Below, one piece after another: positions 1 to 11,748 of a stretch of 64,000 nucleotides of DNA. A program made the translations under genes and the position numbers. Below the pieces are notes generated by a model that saw only the letters and a program-made list of their open reading frames with translations, did no database searches and was not told where the DNA came from. Origin of the DNA: Corticium candelabrum (taxonomy: Eukaryota; Porifera; Homoscleromorpha; Homosclerophorida; Plakinidae); assembly GCF_963422355.1 (NCBI RefSeq), contig NC_085105.1, positions 5,138,651 through 5,202,650 of the forward strand. The letters are read 5' to 3'. Within the stretch, counting starts at the first letter, position 1, and every line of letters starts with the position of its first letter.

Positions 1-559
1 TCTGAACAAGAAACAGAAAAGAACCTATGCAGTCCTGATATGCTTAATTAATAAACAATACTCTACTTCCACATCCACAATACTAAACAGCATCATCTGA
101 ATGCCATTGCAAAACGACAGGAACACTGACACCAAGCCACCAGCTTAAAGCCAAAAGCTGAACTCTACACAGGTTGGGCTTTCATTGCTATTGTCCAATT
201 GCAAAGTCCCTGCCCTTCCCTGTTTTCAGGCTCATAAGCATGTGGTTGAGTCACATACATATACGTGTATGTGCAGCACATAAAATCTACAAAGTTGAAC
301 CCAACAGTAATGCATGTATAGCCGCTGACATTGTTTGCCACATATCATGTTTCCTGTGTATGCAGTCATAGTGGCAACTTCCAAGCTAACATCTACTACT
401 AAAAGTACACATGCTCATCTTGGCACGTGCAAAGAGTGTCATCGATAATATTCTTACTTTGAAAAGAGATAACCTTCATCATCTACAAACATAAAATTTG
501 CTAACTGAAATGCTATCGACATTTACAAACTGCCCTTAATTGTCTTTATACACACTAGC
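1..559. other. No gene recognised
   Basis: AT-rich sequence with only short open frames. It would be 3' untranslated or intergenic DNA if the exon at 560-767 is real. I see no recognisable repeat or RNA gene. Confidence 0.4.
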
Positions 560-767
560 CTACACCCGAAGTCCGAGCACACACGGTGGGCAGTGGAAAT
601 CTAACCAGTTCCGAGTCCATTTCCTGTCTAGAGCATGATGCAACTTCCACGACGGAACAAAGCCCACCCGAGTTGAGTCCCCGAGAGGGGTCCCCGGCAA
701 GTCGAGCGTGAGCCAGTCGAAATCGCACCCGTCCGGCAGCTTCGGTGCGTCCATCCGTCCCGCCGCA
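560..767 (-). CDS. Possible last exon of the RGG/Gln-rich gene
   Basis: A GC-rich island (positions 580-780) in AT-rich surroundings. An acceptor (ATGCAG, minus strand, 768-773) opens a frame of 68 residues ending in TAG at 560-562. The frame needs one leading base, which matches the two-base overhang left by the donor at 2124. The peptide is Trp-rich (WLTLDL, SWKLHHAL, WTRNWLDF) and I do not recognise it. A second frame is also open here, so coding status is uncertain. It could be unrelated GC-rich repeat DNA. Confidence 0.4.
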
Positions 768-1991
768 CTGCATGCGTACAGACGATCTACTTCCCATCTC
801 CAAACATGATGCCACTTCTGCATACGGACAAGATGGTGCTTAACGCAATCATATATAGATAATTCCCTTCATATTCATAACAGGAAAAGGTAGCATTGGT
901 TGCTTTTGGAATATAAATTTTACACAGTAAAGAAGATTGATCCACCACGCACCTCGTAGTTTGCAGTGGGAAGACACACAATGTGAGCATGCAAATACAT
1001 AGTCCAAGACAAGTAGCCATTGAATCAATACATCACATTACATTCACAGTCAAGCAAGCACAGTACACAGTAAACATTCAGCGATACTGGATATTAACTA
1101 ATGTACAACTCAGCCAATCTTGTTTGTTGTATGGAGTAGACAGACATACCAACAAATGAATAAAAAATCTATTGAGTCCTGGTCTTCCCAGGTAATCCTC
1201 AGAGAATTAGCCTGCTGTCTGGCTGGCACGTACCAAAAAAGTTGTCTGGCTTGCTATTGCTGTGACAGAAACATTAAAACGACAACAATAGCAGAGAGCT
1301 AAACTCTTATGAGTTTTCCTCATCCACCTGTAAAGTTTTTGTTCACTGATTCTTAAATTCAGAGACGATGCAAGGGAGCATGGAAGTATGCATGCATGCA
1401 GAATCTACCCTGGAAAGGTAAAGCCTGCTGCACGCAATTACAAACGACACTGTTTCCCATGCATACACCTTGTATTCCACACGCATGCAAACAAAATCTA
1501 TCACCTACAGAATCTCTCCTCACACATGAAAGAGTTGCTGATATTATTTTGACTTTGAAAAAGACCCCACAAATTTATGTACTGACTGACAATATTTATC
1601 AACATTTACAGACTGTCCTAACTCCTCCAAAATATGCAATTAAGCAAAAGCACACAAACATTGTTCCTTCTGACAACAAAGCATACCTCATTGAGCTTCA
1701 CTGGTTTTGATCCATTTAGTACTTGATTAAGCAGACTGTCAGGGTATGACTGAAATGTAGCAGGATAAACCTAAAATTCAATACTTCAAAACACAGAAAT
1801 TACTGCAGAATCAACCAACTTACATAGAACATTCTTCCACCAACTTCAAGGGTAACCTGCCTTGGAGAAGGCTTGTGGCTAAATACACAACTCACAACTC
1901 CACAAAGTTTGTGCACTGTGCACCCCCACACACATGCTCATGCACACATAGTAAACACACGTAACCACATGTAAACACACACTGTCACACA

Positions 1992-2062
<71 letters not shown>

Positions 2063-2124
2063 ACACGCACATGCTTACACACATGTAAACACGTGTAAAT
2101 TAACACACACATGCATGCACGCAC
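768..2124. other. Probable intron or intergenic DNA with a (CA)n tract
   Basis: No conserved coding frame seen. It includes a (CA)n microsatellite at about 1999-2056 with imperfect CA/TG-rich flanks. If the exon at 560-767 is real, this is the second intron of the RGG/Gln-rich gene. Confidence 0.45.
1999..2056. repeat. (CA)n microsatellite
   Basis: Uninterrupted CA dinucleotide run, one of four long CA tracts in the window. Confidence 0.95.
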
Positions 2125-3843
2125 CTTGCACCCTTTCGCTGTCTTCTGGTGTCAGGCTGACTTGTAGAATCTGTTACCCTTCCAACTGGACGGACAGTAA
2201 CACCAACAGTCTCAAACGCAGCAGATTCTGATGTCAATGAGGTTAACTGAGGTTCACTATCACCCAACCAAGAATGTTCAGAGCTATGATCAGAAAGACC
2301 TGTGAATGTACATCCAGGACTATCATGAACAAAGTCAAATGGACTACTGGTCGAGTGGCCATTGTATACAGCAGTGTTGGTTGGTTGAAGAGGAGGAGTA
2401 CAAGAATACGAGTGAGACACAGTCAACAAATCATCTTCCACAGGCGGTTGTGTAGTAATTAGATGAGATGTAGACGCAGCAGTCTCAGAAGAATGAGCTG
2501 GATGAGTAAAGAATAATGGATCACGAGATGTGCCAGAAGAAGAGAAAGCAGAAGTCCCTGCAGCACTACTGACAAGAGGAGTGTCTATCTTATATCCCTC
2601 ACTTGTTCTACTAAATGCAGATAGTTCCTGTGTGTATTGTGGATGCACCAGATCTGCCTCGCGAGCCACATGGCTGTTTGCCTGGTCAACAAATTGTTGC
2701 CGAAACACACTATGATCTGGTATCCTACTTGATACGTCATTTCCTGTTACAAGACCCTGTTCCTTCATAAACATATCCAAGTGCCTGGCCAGCTCTTGTT
2801 CACTAACATCATCACTGACCATCTGCTGACCTGATTCAGGCATTGGAAGGACAATGTCAAAGGGCACAGGCTTAAAAGTACCCACCTGGGATTTACTACT
2901 TGCACCTTCACCATGTCCTTCACTTTGCTTTTCTGTTGAATTTTCTATTGGCTGATGCTTGTCTACAGCAGCATAGTCTGGTCTCTCTCCTTCTCCTTGT
3001 TTAGTCTCTGTTTGTTCCTGCTGCAGTTGCTGTTGAGCTGCCATCATGGCTGCCACCCTCACAGCCTGCTGTTGGATCTGCTGGAAGTAGAGTTGCTGAG
3101 CTAGTGCCAACTGCAGAAACTGTTGCTGCTGCATTTGCATGTGTATGTGCTGGGCTTGTTGTTGCTGCTCCTCTACCGTCAGCTCTTTCTGTTCAACAAT
3201 GCAAGGATCTGTAAGGGTAGGCTCAACAGGACCGCTCTCTCGTGGCTCTGATGGATCATTTGTGTGAGGTAATAGTGAGTTTCCCTTTTCATCATCAACT
3301 GGACGTTGTCCTGGCGATTTCTGCTCTATGGAAGGCTGAAACTTTGCGCCCATTTGAGCCGATCCGGGTGGCTTTCCTCTATGAGATGTCTGATCGCTTT
3401 CCAGATGACGAGCAGCGGACTGAGACCTCATATGAGACTGCTGAGAAGAGCGAGAACTTGACCCATCACTGTGGCGTGCGTTACCCTTCTGCTCCGAACG
3501 TCTACCTGTCGTCTGGTTGCCATCGGAATGTCTCTGACTGCCTCCGCCATCATGACTTCTACTGTGGTAAGTCCCCTTGCCGTGTTCCTCACCACCTATA
3601 CCAGGTGGAGGTTTGCGATTACCTCCATGCCGCTGATGATCTTGGTTATGCGATCGATTGGTTGCCCTATGGCCTCCGCCTCGTGCTCCACGATTGCCTG
3701 AGCGGTTTCCACTCGATCCTTGACCACCCTGCGCCTGAGCGGCTGGCTTAGGATTGGGATGGTTACCCTGTATTTAAATGCCAGATGTACATCTAGCATT
3801 CTACATCAATGAACAAGGTTACCTGCTCTGTAGCTTCAGGCAT
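2125..3843 (-). CDS. Uncharacterised RGG- and glutamine-rich protein (exons 1 and 2)
   Basis: Exon 1 is 3823-3843 (7 codons, MPEATEQ), followed by a 55-nt GT-AG intron (3768-3822), then exon 2 at 2125-3767 (547 codons plus two bases, donor GCAAG|GTGCGT). The N-terminal 130 residues are low-complexity and basic, rich in Gly, Arg, Asn, His and Ser with RGG-like stretches. Near residues 245-300 there is a helical Gln/Ala-rich tract (QQQQ runs, AMMAAQQQLQQ). The Ser/Thr-rich C-terminal half contains an acidic helical patch (SEQELARHLDMFMKEQG). The composition resembles RNA-binding or condensate-forming proteins, but no catalytic or named domain is visible and I do not assign a family. The ATG at 3843 was chosen because it gives a phase-0 splice into the long frame. 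Gene existence is fairly sure, function unknown. Confidence 0.7.
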
Positions 3844-4196
3844 GCCTCAAGATTGAGAAGGTTCCTCACGGCGCAATGGGCCCCCGAATATAACTTCAAT
3901 TAGAAACCTACTACAAACGTTATACCACTGGAGACTTGATGTCTCCCACGAAAGATATCGACAAGGCGGAAAACGAGAAATGACTGGGGACTTGCACACT
4001 AGAACACTGAGCATGCGTATAATCACCATGACAACTGAACACGTCATTTCGTACCTCCTACATGTACAACAAGTAAAGCTAATTCGGCTGACCTAATCCG
4101 GACATAATTCAGTCGAAGTAGAGGGAGTCATAAAATGAACCAGCCCCAATGATAGTAATGGTGAGCGTGTGTCGTGAAGCATTCAGCTAGACTAGA
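3844..4196. other. 5' flank of the RGG/Gln-rich gene
   Basis: No coding frame and no recognised transposon. It presumably holds the promoter and 5' UTR of the minus-strand gene, but no specific element can be named. Confidence 0.35.
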
Positions 4197-4218
4197 CATA
4201 TATATATATATATATATA
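4197..4218. repeat. (TA)n tract
   Basis: Short TA run at the 3' side of the truncated LINE-A fragment that follows. Relevant to the link between LINE-A ends and TA repeats. Confidence 0.85.
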
Positions 4219-4299
4219 AAGAGAGAAATATATATTTTTATATAAATCCACCTACATGGGTATCTAACACACATTAATATTATCCAAAAAACATGTCTG

Positions 4300-4461
4300 G
4301 ACAATCTAAAGCCAGTCTATGCAATATCATTTGGCGTTATATAGCCAGAGTTTCACCGACAGTTGTTTATGTGTGTTACTGACTGCCTGGCTGACTGTCA
4401 AATTTCTTTTGAAAGATAGACGTCGTGCGATGGTCTTCAGTACTTCCAAACTGTGTGGTGA

Positions 4462-4463
<2 letters not shown>
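4300..4463 (-). mobile_element. LINE-A 3' end fragment (older copy)
   Basis: This matches the 3' end of the adjacent LINE-A copy at about 4540-4690: both share the series ATA(A/T)CCA-AG.TT.CA..GACAGTTG and the later GTACTT..AAACTGT block. It is cut off at a (TA)n tract at 4464, so it is a severely 5'-truncated insertion in the same orientation. Confidence 0.6.

Positions 4464-4507
<44 letters not shown>
4464..4507. repeat. (TA)n microsatellite at the 3' end of LINE-A copy 1
   Basis: Pure TA run directly beyond the 3' end of the LINE. A matching TA run lies at its 5' end (7443-7499). Confidence 0.95.
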
Positions 4508-4512
<5 letters not shown>

Positions 4513-7440
4513 CTTCTTACAACTCTACCATCTAAAGTTATTCTACATAACACCATCTTAGCATTGTATAACCATAGCTTTACAGACAGTTGCTGATGCA
4601 AATTACAAACCGATCGACTGATACCAGCATTGTTCAGAAAAGAAGCCCTTCGCGCTATAATTTTAAGTACTTGTAAACTGTTCGGTGTCCATAATCCTAA
4701 AGACTCCACCACGAGGGGATGAAAAATACCTCCAGTTTTCGAAACCATCGCATCATGCCGCTGATCTTTCTCAATCTTTCCTGCTGCAGCCGCTTCCCCT
4801 GGACAAGTGGCTGCTTGAACAAGGTAGGATGGCTGTAAGGAGTTTCGGACGGTCAAGTCAAAATATGTCGGAAGACTATGTTCGAAATTCGGGTGAAAAA
4901 TATCACCAGGTCTTGAATGCTTGTGCTACTGCATCGCATTTCTCGACGACAACGAGAATCATCCACTAGGAGTGCATTGAAGACTACTTCACAGAATGCA
5001 TTGTGACGCTTCATTCTCAGATTCTGCTCTTGGTTGCAACCCAATAAATGATCACCGAATTTGTCAATGATTGCACCACATGTACAGCGCTTGGCATCAG
5101 AAGGCAAGTTGAAGATTGGAATGTCCAACCAGACTCTCAAAGCAAAACTAAATTCTTTGCTGGGCATGGCGAGGCCGAGGCTTAGGTTTGGCAATGCCCG
5201 CAACCATGCACCAGCGTGTTGGCCAGAAATGGTGTTCAGTCTAGCGCGATCTCGAATACTAGCAGAATCTTTGAGGGAAGAACTTAAATCAGAATACAGC
5301 CTACTCTGCAAACTTCGTTGACTGGTCATTTCAGTGTTAAGAGCTGTGTCTGGAATACTTTGACATAGGCGTTCATGAGCAACCTGCTCTCCTGGAAAAG
5401 TGTGCTCGTTTACGATGGTAAATGACACTTTAAACTGAGAAAGCAGAGAATGGAACCGACATATCAATTGACGAGTGGAGTTACAACTGGCAAGGTAAGA
5501 TGCAGGGGCACTTCTGCAGGCTTCCCTCAAACCAAGACCACCCAAACGAATTGGCAGTGTGGCCTGTTTCCACGAATTTTCAGATAGAGAGCAGTTAGCT
5601 ATTTCTTCAAGACTCTTTCTTAAGTTGACATCAAAACGCCGCAACTGAGAAGTGGCTTTATTAGGTGGCACAGTTCTAAGGAGATGGTTGATCTTGCACA
5701 ATGAAAGGCATGATCTCAACAAATGTAACTTAACCTGATGATTTTCAAGAATTTGAAGGTTTTGTTGACATTCCCAAATCTTATCTATTCGCCTTGAGAA
5801 GCAATTCTGGAAGAAATCGTTTGATCTCCACACTGGAGAACCCACACAGCTCAGCACCTCCATTTGTTTGAGCTACTCGTTCAATGGTTGATGGGAATTC
5901 TGGAAATGTAGGATCTCCAGTTGGCCAGAAGACCTCACACTTGGACATATTGAGCTGGAGTCCATAAGATGGCCCTTTTGATCTTACCATCTCTAACATT
6001 GAAGCGATAGTGGAAAGCTGACTAACGAAGGATCCGTCGTCCAAGTACCACAAATTCATAGATATTCTCTCCTGTGCACCAATTTCGTCCATCAGCTCTA
6101 GAATGACCAGAGAAAAAAAGCAAAGGACCCAAAGGATCCCTTTGTTGAACACTAGCCGAAGATGTTAGTCGATTCTGACCAAGCCTAAGTTCGGCCTCCG
6201 TGTGATAACACCATTGAACCCAAGCAAATAACTCGGGCAGATCCCTATGTAGGCGTTGCAGGAAAGGAATACGATGACAATTGTTAAAGGCATTTGCCAT
6301 GTCAAGCTTGAAGCAGCATAAAGTTGGAGTGTCACCATAACTATCAATAAAACTAGACAAGGAGTGAACAGCTGCCTCCAAACCACCTAGAATCCCAAAA
6401 CCTACTTGCCCATGTGGTAGAAATATCTCGGGGAGCTTAGATTTGACTGCAGCGCAACAAACTCGGCTTATCAGACGGCGGAGAACCTCTCCAACTGCTA
6501 TGGGTCGAACACCACCACCACCTTGCTTCTTGTACAGAGCTGTTAATGGAGCGCCCGAAAGCCATGCAGAAATTCGTTTATCCATCTTGCCAGACAAAGC
6601 AAAATGACCCAACGAGTTAGGTTCTCGAGAACTTCCTGCCCTGCTGGTGACGTTGTTCCTATGGTGGCATCAAGCAAATGCTGGGAGCGAAGCTTCGAAA
6701 ATCCTGGACTGGAGGCCCGAGGGAGAGTTTGCAATGCTTCCATAACTGACAATGAATTCACACATAGTGGTGGAGGTATATCATCAGACCATTCTGGCAA
6801 TGGTTGAGAAGGATGGCGAAGTTTGAGTTCTTCAAAAGAATCCAAATCATTCACAGGAGCACAACCACTAGATGTCAATGACCGCATAGAATCTCCATAG
6901 CGACCCTCACTGGCCAGAAACAAGGCATGTCGTGTGTTTCTCTGGGACAAAGTAAACGACTTGCGAACCTTGATGTTATGAATGGCATCATTTCTAGCTT
7001 CGATCCATAAAGATACCAGGTCTCCTGCTTGCCATTGTTGCAAACGTGAGAGTAGACAAGCACTTACAACATGCCTCTTCTTCTTACCTCCACGAAGTGG
7101 TGGTCTCAAAACTGCTTTAGCAAAAAGAGACAAACGTACGAAACCCCACAAATCGCTATTGACAGACTGTTGAAATTCTAATGCTAAGATTTCTGAAAGA
7201 AGAGCTCGAACTCGTTTCGGTATATGACAAATGGATGTGACCTGAAGAGAAGATATTTCCGTCAATATTGCTTGAAAAGTGTCTGATTCAGGAAGACAAG
7301 ATGGACAAGCATGTTGTGCAGCTGCTTTCACGCCTTTCAGAGCCAGATCATTAGGGACCAAAGTAATGTCTTCCAGGACTTGTGCATCTTTCGTCAGGTC
7401 AACAGAAATACAGAAATTTCCTAGACACTCTTCTGCACCT

Positions 7441-7442
<2 letters not shown>
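4508..7442 (-). mobile_element. LINE-A copy 1: non-LTR retrotransposon with RT and restriction-like endonuclease
   Basis: Relic retrotransposon read on the minus strand. In order: an N-terminal region (7442-6600) containing KLRHPSQPLPEW and the block ending LRSQHLLDA; RT with RPIAVGEVLRRL, catalytic Asp in KLDMANAFNN, QQRDPLGPLLF (a GVQQGDPLGP motif) and the YLDDG box; a connection region with NQATLPIRLGGLGLREA; a zinc site C-x-C-x9-H-x3-C (about 5033-5087) followed by RHN; and a nuclease segment (PTYFDLTVRN, then FHPLVVESLGLW). The CCHC-RHN-PD..D order is that of the restriction-like endonuclease of R2/R4/NeSL-type LINEs. It is broken by several frameshifts (near 6130, 5850 and 4855), and the usual PD is PN here. 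The 5' end is truncated at (TA)n, so the start codon is not that of the full element. Inactive. Confidence 0.85.

Positions 7443-7499
<57 letters not shown>
7443..7499. repeat. (TA)n microsatellite at the 5' end of LINE-A copy 1
   Basis: Pure TA run of about 57 nt abutting the truncated 5' end of the LINE. With 4464-4507 it brackets the element. Confidence 0.95.
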
Positions 7500-7501
<2 letters not shown>

Positions 7502-7883
7502 CATGAACATATTCCATTCATGGAATAGTTAAACACATACCATGAATGGAAATTGTAGCATCCACTAGTTGTTTACATGTTTGGAATTGTTTTTCCATAA
7601 TTGTTTTTAGCATGATTACCGTTCATGGTTAGAATGGCATTTTCCATTTTTATATAGTCACGTGAATACCATGAATGTATATTTTCTGTTCCATTCGTGA
7701 TACTTGCAAATACCATTAGGGGAAAGAAGTGTGTACGCGGACCCTAATGTATCGAAATATTTATGATTTCCATTAATGGTTTGTTATACCATGCTTGGAA
7801 AATAGAACTACATATACGGTGAGTGAATAATGACTGATTTACCTTGATGGAAATCTACACTTTACATTAGTGGTTTATTTTAT
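7500..7883. repeat. Diverged satellite-related DNA with CCATTCATGG palindromes
   Basis: Short motifs ACCATGAATGGAA, TTCCATTCATGG and CATTAATGG recur at irregular spacing in both orientations. It looks like a degenerate edge of the 44-bp array that follows. No gene. Confidence 0.5.
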
Positions 7884-8378
7884 TCTAGTGATTATATCAT
7901 TAATGGAAAATACAATACATTCCATTTAGATTTAGTAATATCATTAGCGGAAAATACAATACATTCCATTTAGATTTAGTAATATCATTATTGGAAAATA
8001 CAATACATTCCATTTAGATTTAGTAATATCATTAACGGAAAATACAATACATTCCATTTGGATTTAGTAATAGCATTAGTGGAAAATACACTACATTTCA
8101 TTTAGATTTAGTAATATCATTAATGGAAAATACAATACATTCCATTTAGGTCTAGTAATTTAGTAATATCATTAGTGGAAATACAATACATCCCATTTAG
8201 ATTTAGTAATATAATTATTGGAAAATACAATACATTCCATTTAGATGTAGTAATATCATTAGTGGAAAATACAATACATTCCATTTAGATTTAGTAATAT
8301 CATTAATAGAAAATACAAAACATTCCATTTAGGTCTAGTAATATCATTAATGGAAAATACAATACATTCCATTTAGGA
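7884..8378. repeat. 44-bp tandem satellite, about 11 copies
   Basis: The unit contains ATATCATTAATGGAAAATAC followed by AATACATTCCATTTAGATT. Copies begin at about 7894, 7938, 7982, 8026, 8070, 8114, 8165, 8208, 8253, 8296 and 8340. One copy carries a small insertion (TCTAGTAATT). No spacers, so this is a satellite and not a CRISPR array. Confidence 0.9.
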
Positions 8379-8796
8379 TTTGATTCAATTTTCAACTAGG
8401 ACACGAATGTGGCAACAACGTCTAGATATATGTTCCACCATGTGTTGTTACTGTTGTTGTGTCAGTAGCTTAAAGCAGAAGCAAACATTGAGAATTACTA
8501 TGTACATATGATGCACTCAAAACACTGTATTGCTGTCAGAGATGAAACTAAACTTTTAACTTCGTATCCAAAACATTAGCAACAATTAACAGTCAATTAA
8601 CAAAAAAATTCTGCACTAAACCTACCGTGTACAACACACTTAGCTAAAAAGTCTTTGATTTATAGAAGTCAGCTCTACATAGTACGTCTGACGTCTGCAT
8701 TGTCTCTTATATCTTTACGATCTCCTTCCTCATCATGGCGTCACCAACCAACATGAACAGTTTGGATTTGCTCTTGTCTGTCCCAAGTTGAACTTC
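8379..8796. other. No gene recognised
   Basis: Unique-looking AT-rich DNA between the satellite and a MITE. I see no coding frame or repeat. Confidence 0.4.
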
Positions 8797-9372
8797 GAGG
8801 CCGTGTTTCCACTAGCTGCACCTTAAACTAGTTTAGCTTAAATGGGTTTAATTAAGAACTAAACCAGTTCAAGAAAGCGCTGTTTCCACTAGGAACTTGC
8901 ACATCCGGGATGTGCAAAACAAACCGTCTAGGAATGCCTTATTTTGAAGTATTGGGCTGCTTTGTCGCCGAGTCAGAGCAACTGTTGGTTTTCACTGATT
9001 CAGCATCTGCTAGTAGGAATTTGCATGACGATGACCAAAGACACCGTCTTGTCTCTCTCCGTAGCTACTGATTTCTCTCCCCTTGTTAACTAACGACCCT
9101 TACATCTTTTAAGGCAATCCTATCCCAGCAAAATAGTCAATATCATCAAAACGACATTGTAAGGAGCCATCTAAACAAGCGCGCTACTGTCACGTGACGG
9201 TTAAACATAAACCACTTTGCTAAACCTACTTCAAAGTAGGTTTAGGAAATAGGTTTAGGTTTAACATATAACTGGTTTAGTGCAGGTGGAAACAGGTCAA
9301 TTCTTAAACCAGTTTAGCTTAGACCACTTGTTAATTAAACCGGTTTAGGCACTAGTGGAAACGCGCCCCCAG
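8797..9372. mobile_element. MITE with GTGTTTCCACTAG termini
   Basis: Left end GGCCGTGTTTCCACTAG and right end CTAGTGGAAACGCGCC are inverted repeats. Subterminal blocks with TTTAAACTAGTTTAGCTTAA and AAACCAGTTTAGCTTAGACC are also inverted. About 570 bp with no transposase, hence non-autonomous. Resembles Harbinger/ISL2EU-type MITEs, but the target duplication is not clear. Confidence 0.75.
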
Positions 9373-9491
9373 ACTCTGGCAAGCGCTGATGAGTTGCGTC
9401 CTACTCACGTCTCGGAGTCTTGCTACTCCAAATCCAACCATTACGGCTAGTTCTAGCTTGCGTTCACAACCTTCAAACAACAAAAGAACAG

Positions 9492-9630
<139 letters not shown>

Positions 9631-9649
9631 CCATATATATACTTTTTTA

Positions 9650-11748
9650 AAAACTAACCCAAAACCAACCCAAACCCCCACTCTACAAAAAGTCTAGAAC
9701 GTCATAAGAGCAATCTACAGACAATCTCTCTAGAATTATCTTTGCATTATACAACCAGAGTTTAATAGAAAGCCGTTGGTGGAAATAGGACGTGGCCTGG
9801 CTCATTGTGAGGTGACTGTGGAATGTTGTTCTTCTGCAGATTGATTTTAAAATCTGGAGACTAGACGGCGACCACAAGCCCAGACTTTCAACAACTAGTG
9901 GATAAAACACACCTCCATTCTCACTAACAATGTCTTTATATGAGCTGTCTTTTTCTCTTTCTCCAGCTTCTGCCGCAACCCCTGTTTGACAAGCTGCCTT
10001 TGCCATCTATGTTGATTGGAGAGAATTTCTTATTGTGATGTCAAAGTAAGTCGGTCGCCCTCTCTTAAAATCTGGATGGTATACACTGGTCTTGCATTCG
10101 AGTCACCACAAAGCCGTTGTTCACGACGACAATTGGCATTATCAGATAATAGTGCTTCAAATACTACGTCAGCAAGAGCGTTGTGTCGTCTATTTCTCCA
10201 ATTTCCCTCTCTGCAACCCAGTAGATGGTCCCCATAACTGTCTAAAACCTGTCCACAAAAACAACGCTTTGAGCTTGGAGGAGGTGGGAATAAAGGTATC
10301 CCCAACCATGTGCGAACAACGATTATGAACTCCCTCTGGGGCATGGCAAGGCTGAGATTGGGGTTGGGTATTGCCCTTAGCCATGCTCCAGCGTGAGGAG
10401 TAGCTATCGTGTTTAGTCGAGCACGATCTCTCAAACTTGCTTTCTCTAAGATGGTTGTTGAAAGCTTGGTGTCCAGGAGACGTTGTAGGTCACGTTGACT
10501 ACTCGAGGTAAGATCAATGGTGTCAAGCGAGTCAGGCACAAGACTTCGAATATGATCCTTAGCAGCAGACTCTCCAGGAAAAGAACTAAAGTCAGGCGAC
10601 GAATAATTACTATTGAGCACTGACTCCTCCAGAAGTGGCGTAGTTGGTAGAAGACGAGAACATAATGACCGAACGGAGTTACAGCTGCCGATGAATGCAG
10701 AAGAGGACATTCTCACCGCCTCTCGTAGGCCTAGTCCCCCTTGACGAACAGGCAATGAAGCCTGCAACCAAGACATGTCTGAGGTGGAACATCAAATGAT
10801 GGCATCAAGACATACCCGTAGGTTTGAATCAAATCTGGCCAGTTGCTGGATACCTTTGTTTGGTGGAACTGTTCTCAGCAAATTACTGATCTTGCAAGAG
10901 GATAGACAAGATCGTAGTAGTAGCAGCTGTATCTGGGGATCATCCATATCCAATAATTTCTCCTGATATTGAAGGACTTTGTCTACACGTTTAGCGATGT
11001 GGCCACAGTAGTACTCTTCTGATCCAAAGACAGGAGATCCAAGAAACTCTACACCACCCACTGACCCAACAACACGTTGAACCTCAGAAGGAAATTCCGA
11101 AAATTTTTGATCTCCAGAAGGCCAGAACACTTCATTTGGTGGGATTTAAAAGAAGGCCAAAGGAAGGACCTCTAGACTGCAGAAGATGGAAAAGTTGAGC
11201 AATTGCAGGTCGAGGTCCAATGAACGTACCATCATCAAGATACCAAAGTTGAAGTGGAACTTTTCCAGCTGACCCTATGTCATCCATCAATTCCAAAACC
11301 ACAAGTGAAAATAGAAGAGGCCCCAAAGGGTCACCTTGTTGAACTCCGCCTGATGATTGAAGGCGATGGTTTCCAAAACGAAGCTCTCCCTTAGAGTGGT
11401 AGCACCACAGTGCCCAAGAATATATTTCAGGAAGTTCTTTCCGAAGACGGAGCAGAAAAGAGTCTCTAAAACAGTTGTTGAAAGCATTGGAGATGTCTGT
11501 CTTTATGCAACAAAGACTTGAATCTTGACCATGATCATCAATGAACTTAGACAAAAGGTGGATTGCTGCCTCTATACCAGACTTGGTGCCAGTTCCCACT
11601 TGGCCATAGGGAAGAAGAATGTCGGGCAGCTTTGACCTTACAACCAAGCAGCAAACCCGGCTAACCAAACGTCGTAGAGTTTCACCTACAGCGATGGGAC
11701 GAACTCCTTGGCCTCCCTTTTTGCAAAGAGCAGTCAACGGAGCTCCTG
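9650..11748 (-). mobile_element. LINE-A copy 2: RT and restriction-like endonuclease relic
   Basis: Second copy of the LINE at 4508-7442, read on the minus strand. The RT (11748-11130) shows GVRPIAVGETLRRLVSRVCC, KTDISNAFNNC, GVQQGDPLGPLLFSLVVLEL and WYLDDGTF. A one-base frameshift follows NPTK (near 11131) before CEVFWPSGD. Then come a connection domain with ASLPVRQGGLGLREA, a zinc site C-x-C-x9-H-x3-C (about 10217-10267), RHN, and, in another frame near 10025-10075, HPDFKRGRPTYFDIT, the PD..D nuclease core. The C-terminal part ends near 9683 with FYPLVVESLGLW. The 5' portion is missing because the long-TIR element begins within GAPLTA. Inactive copy. Confidence 0.85.

Noticed and set aside
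3242-3751. Plus-strand open frame opposite the RGG/Gln-rich gene
   Set aside because: It is a shadow of the minus-strand exon, which has good splice signals and a consistent frame.
7884-8378. CRISPR-like array
   Set aside because: The 44-bp units are directly adjacent with no unique spacers, and the genome is eukaryotic.
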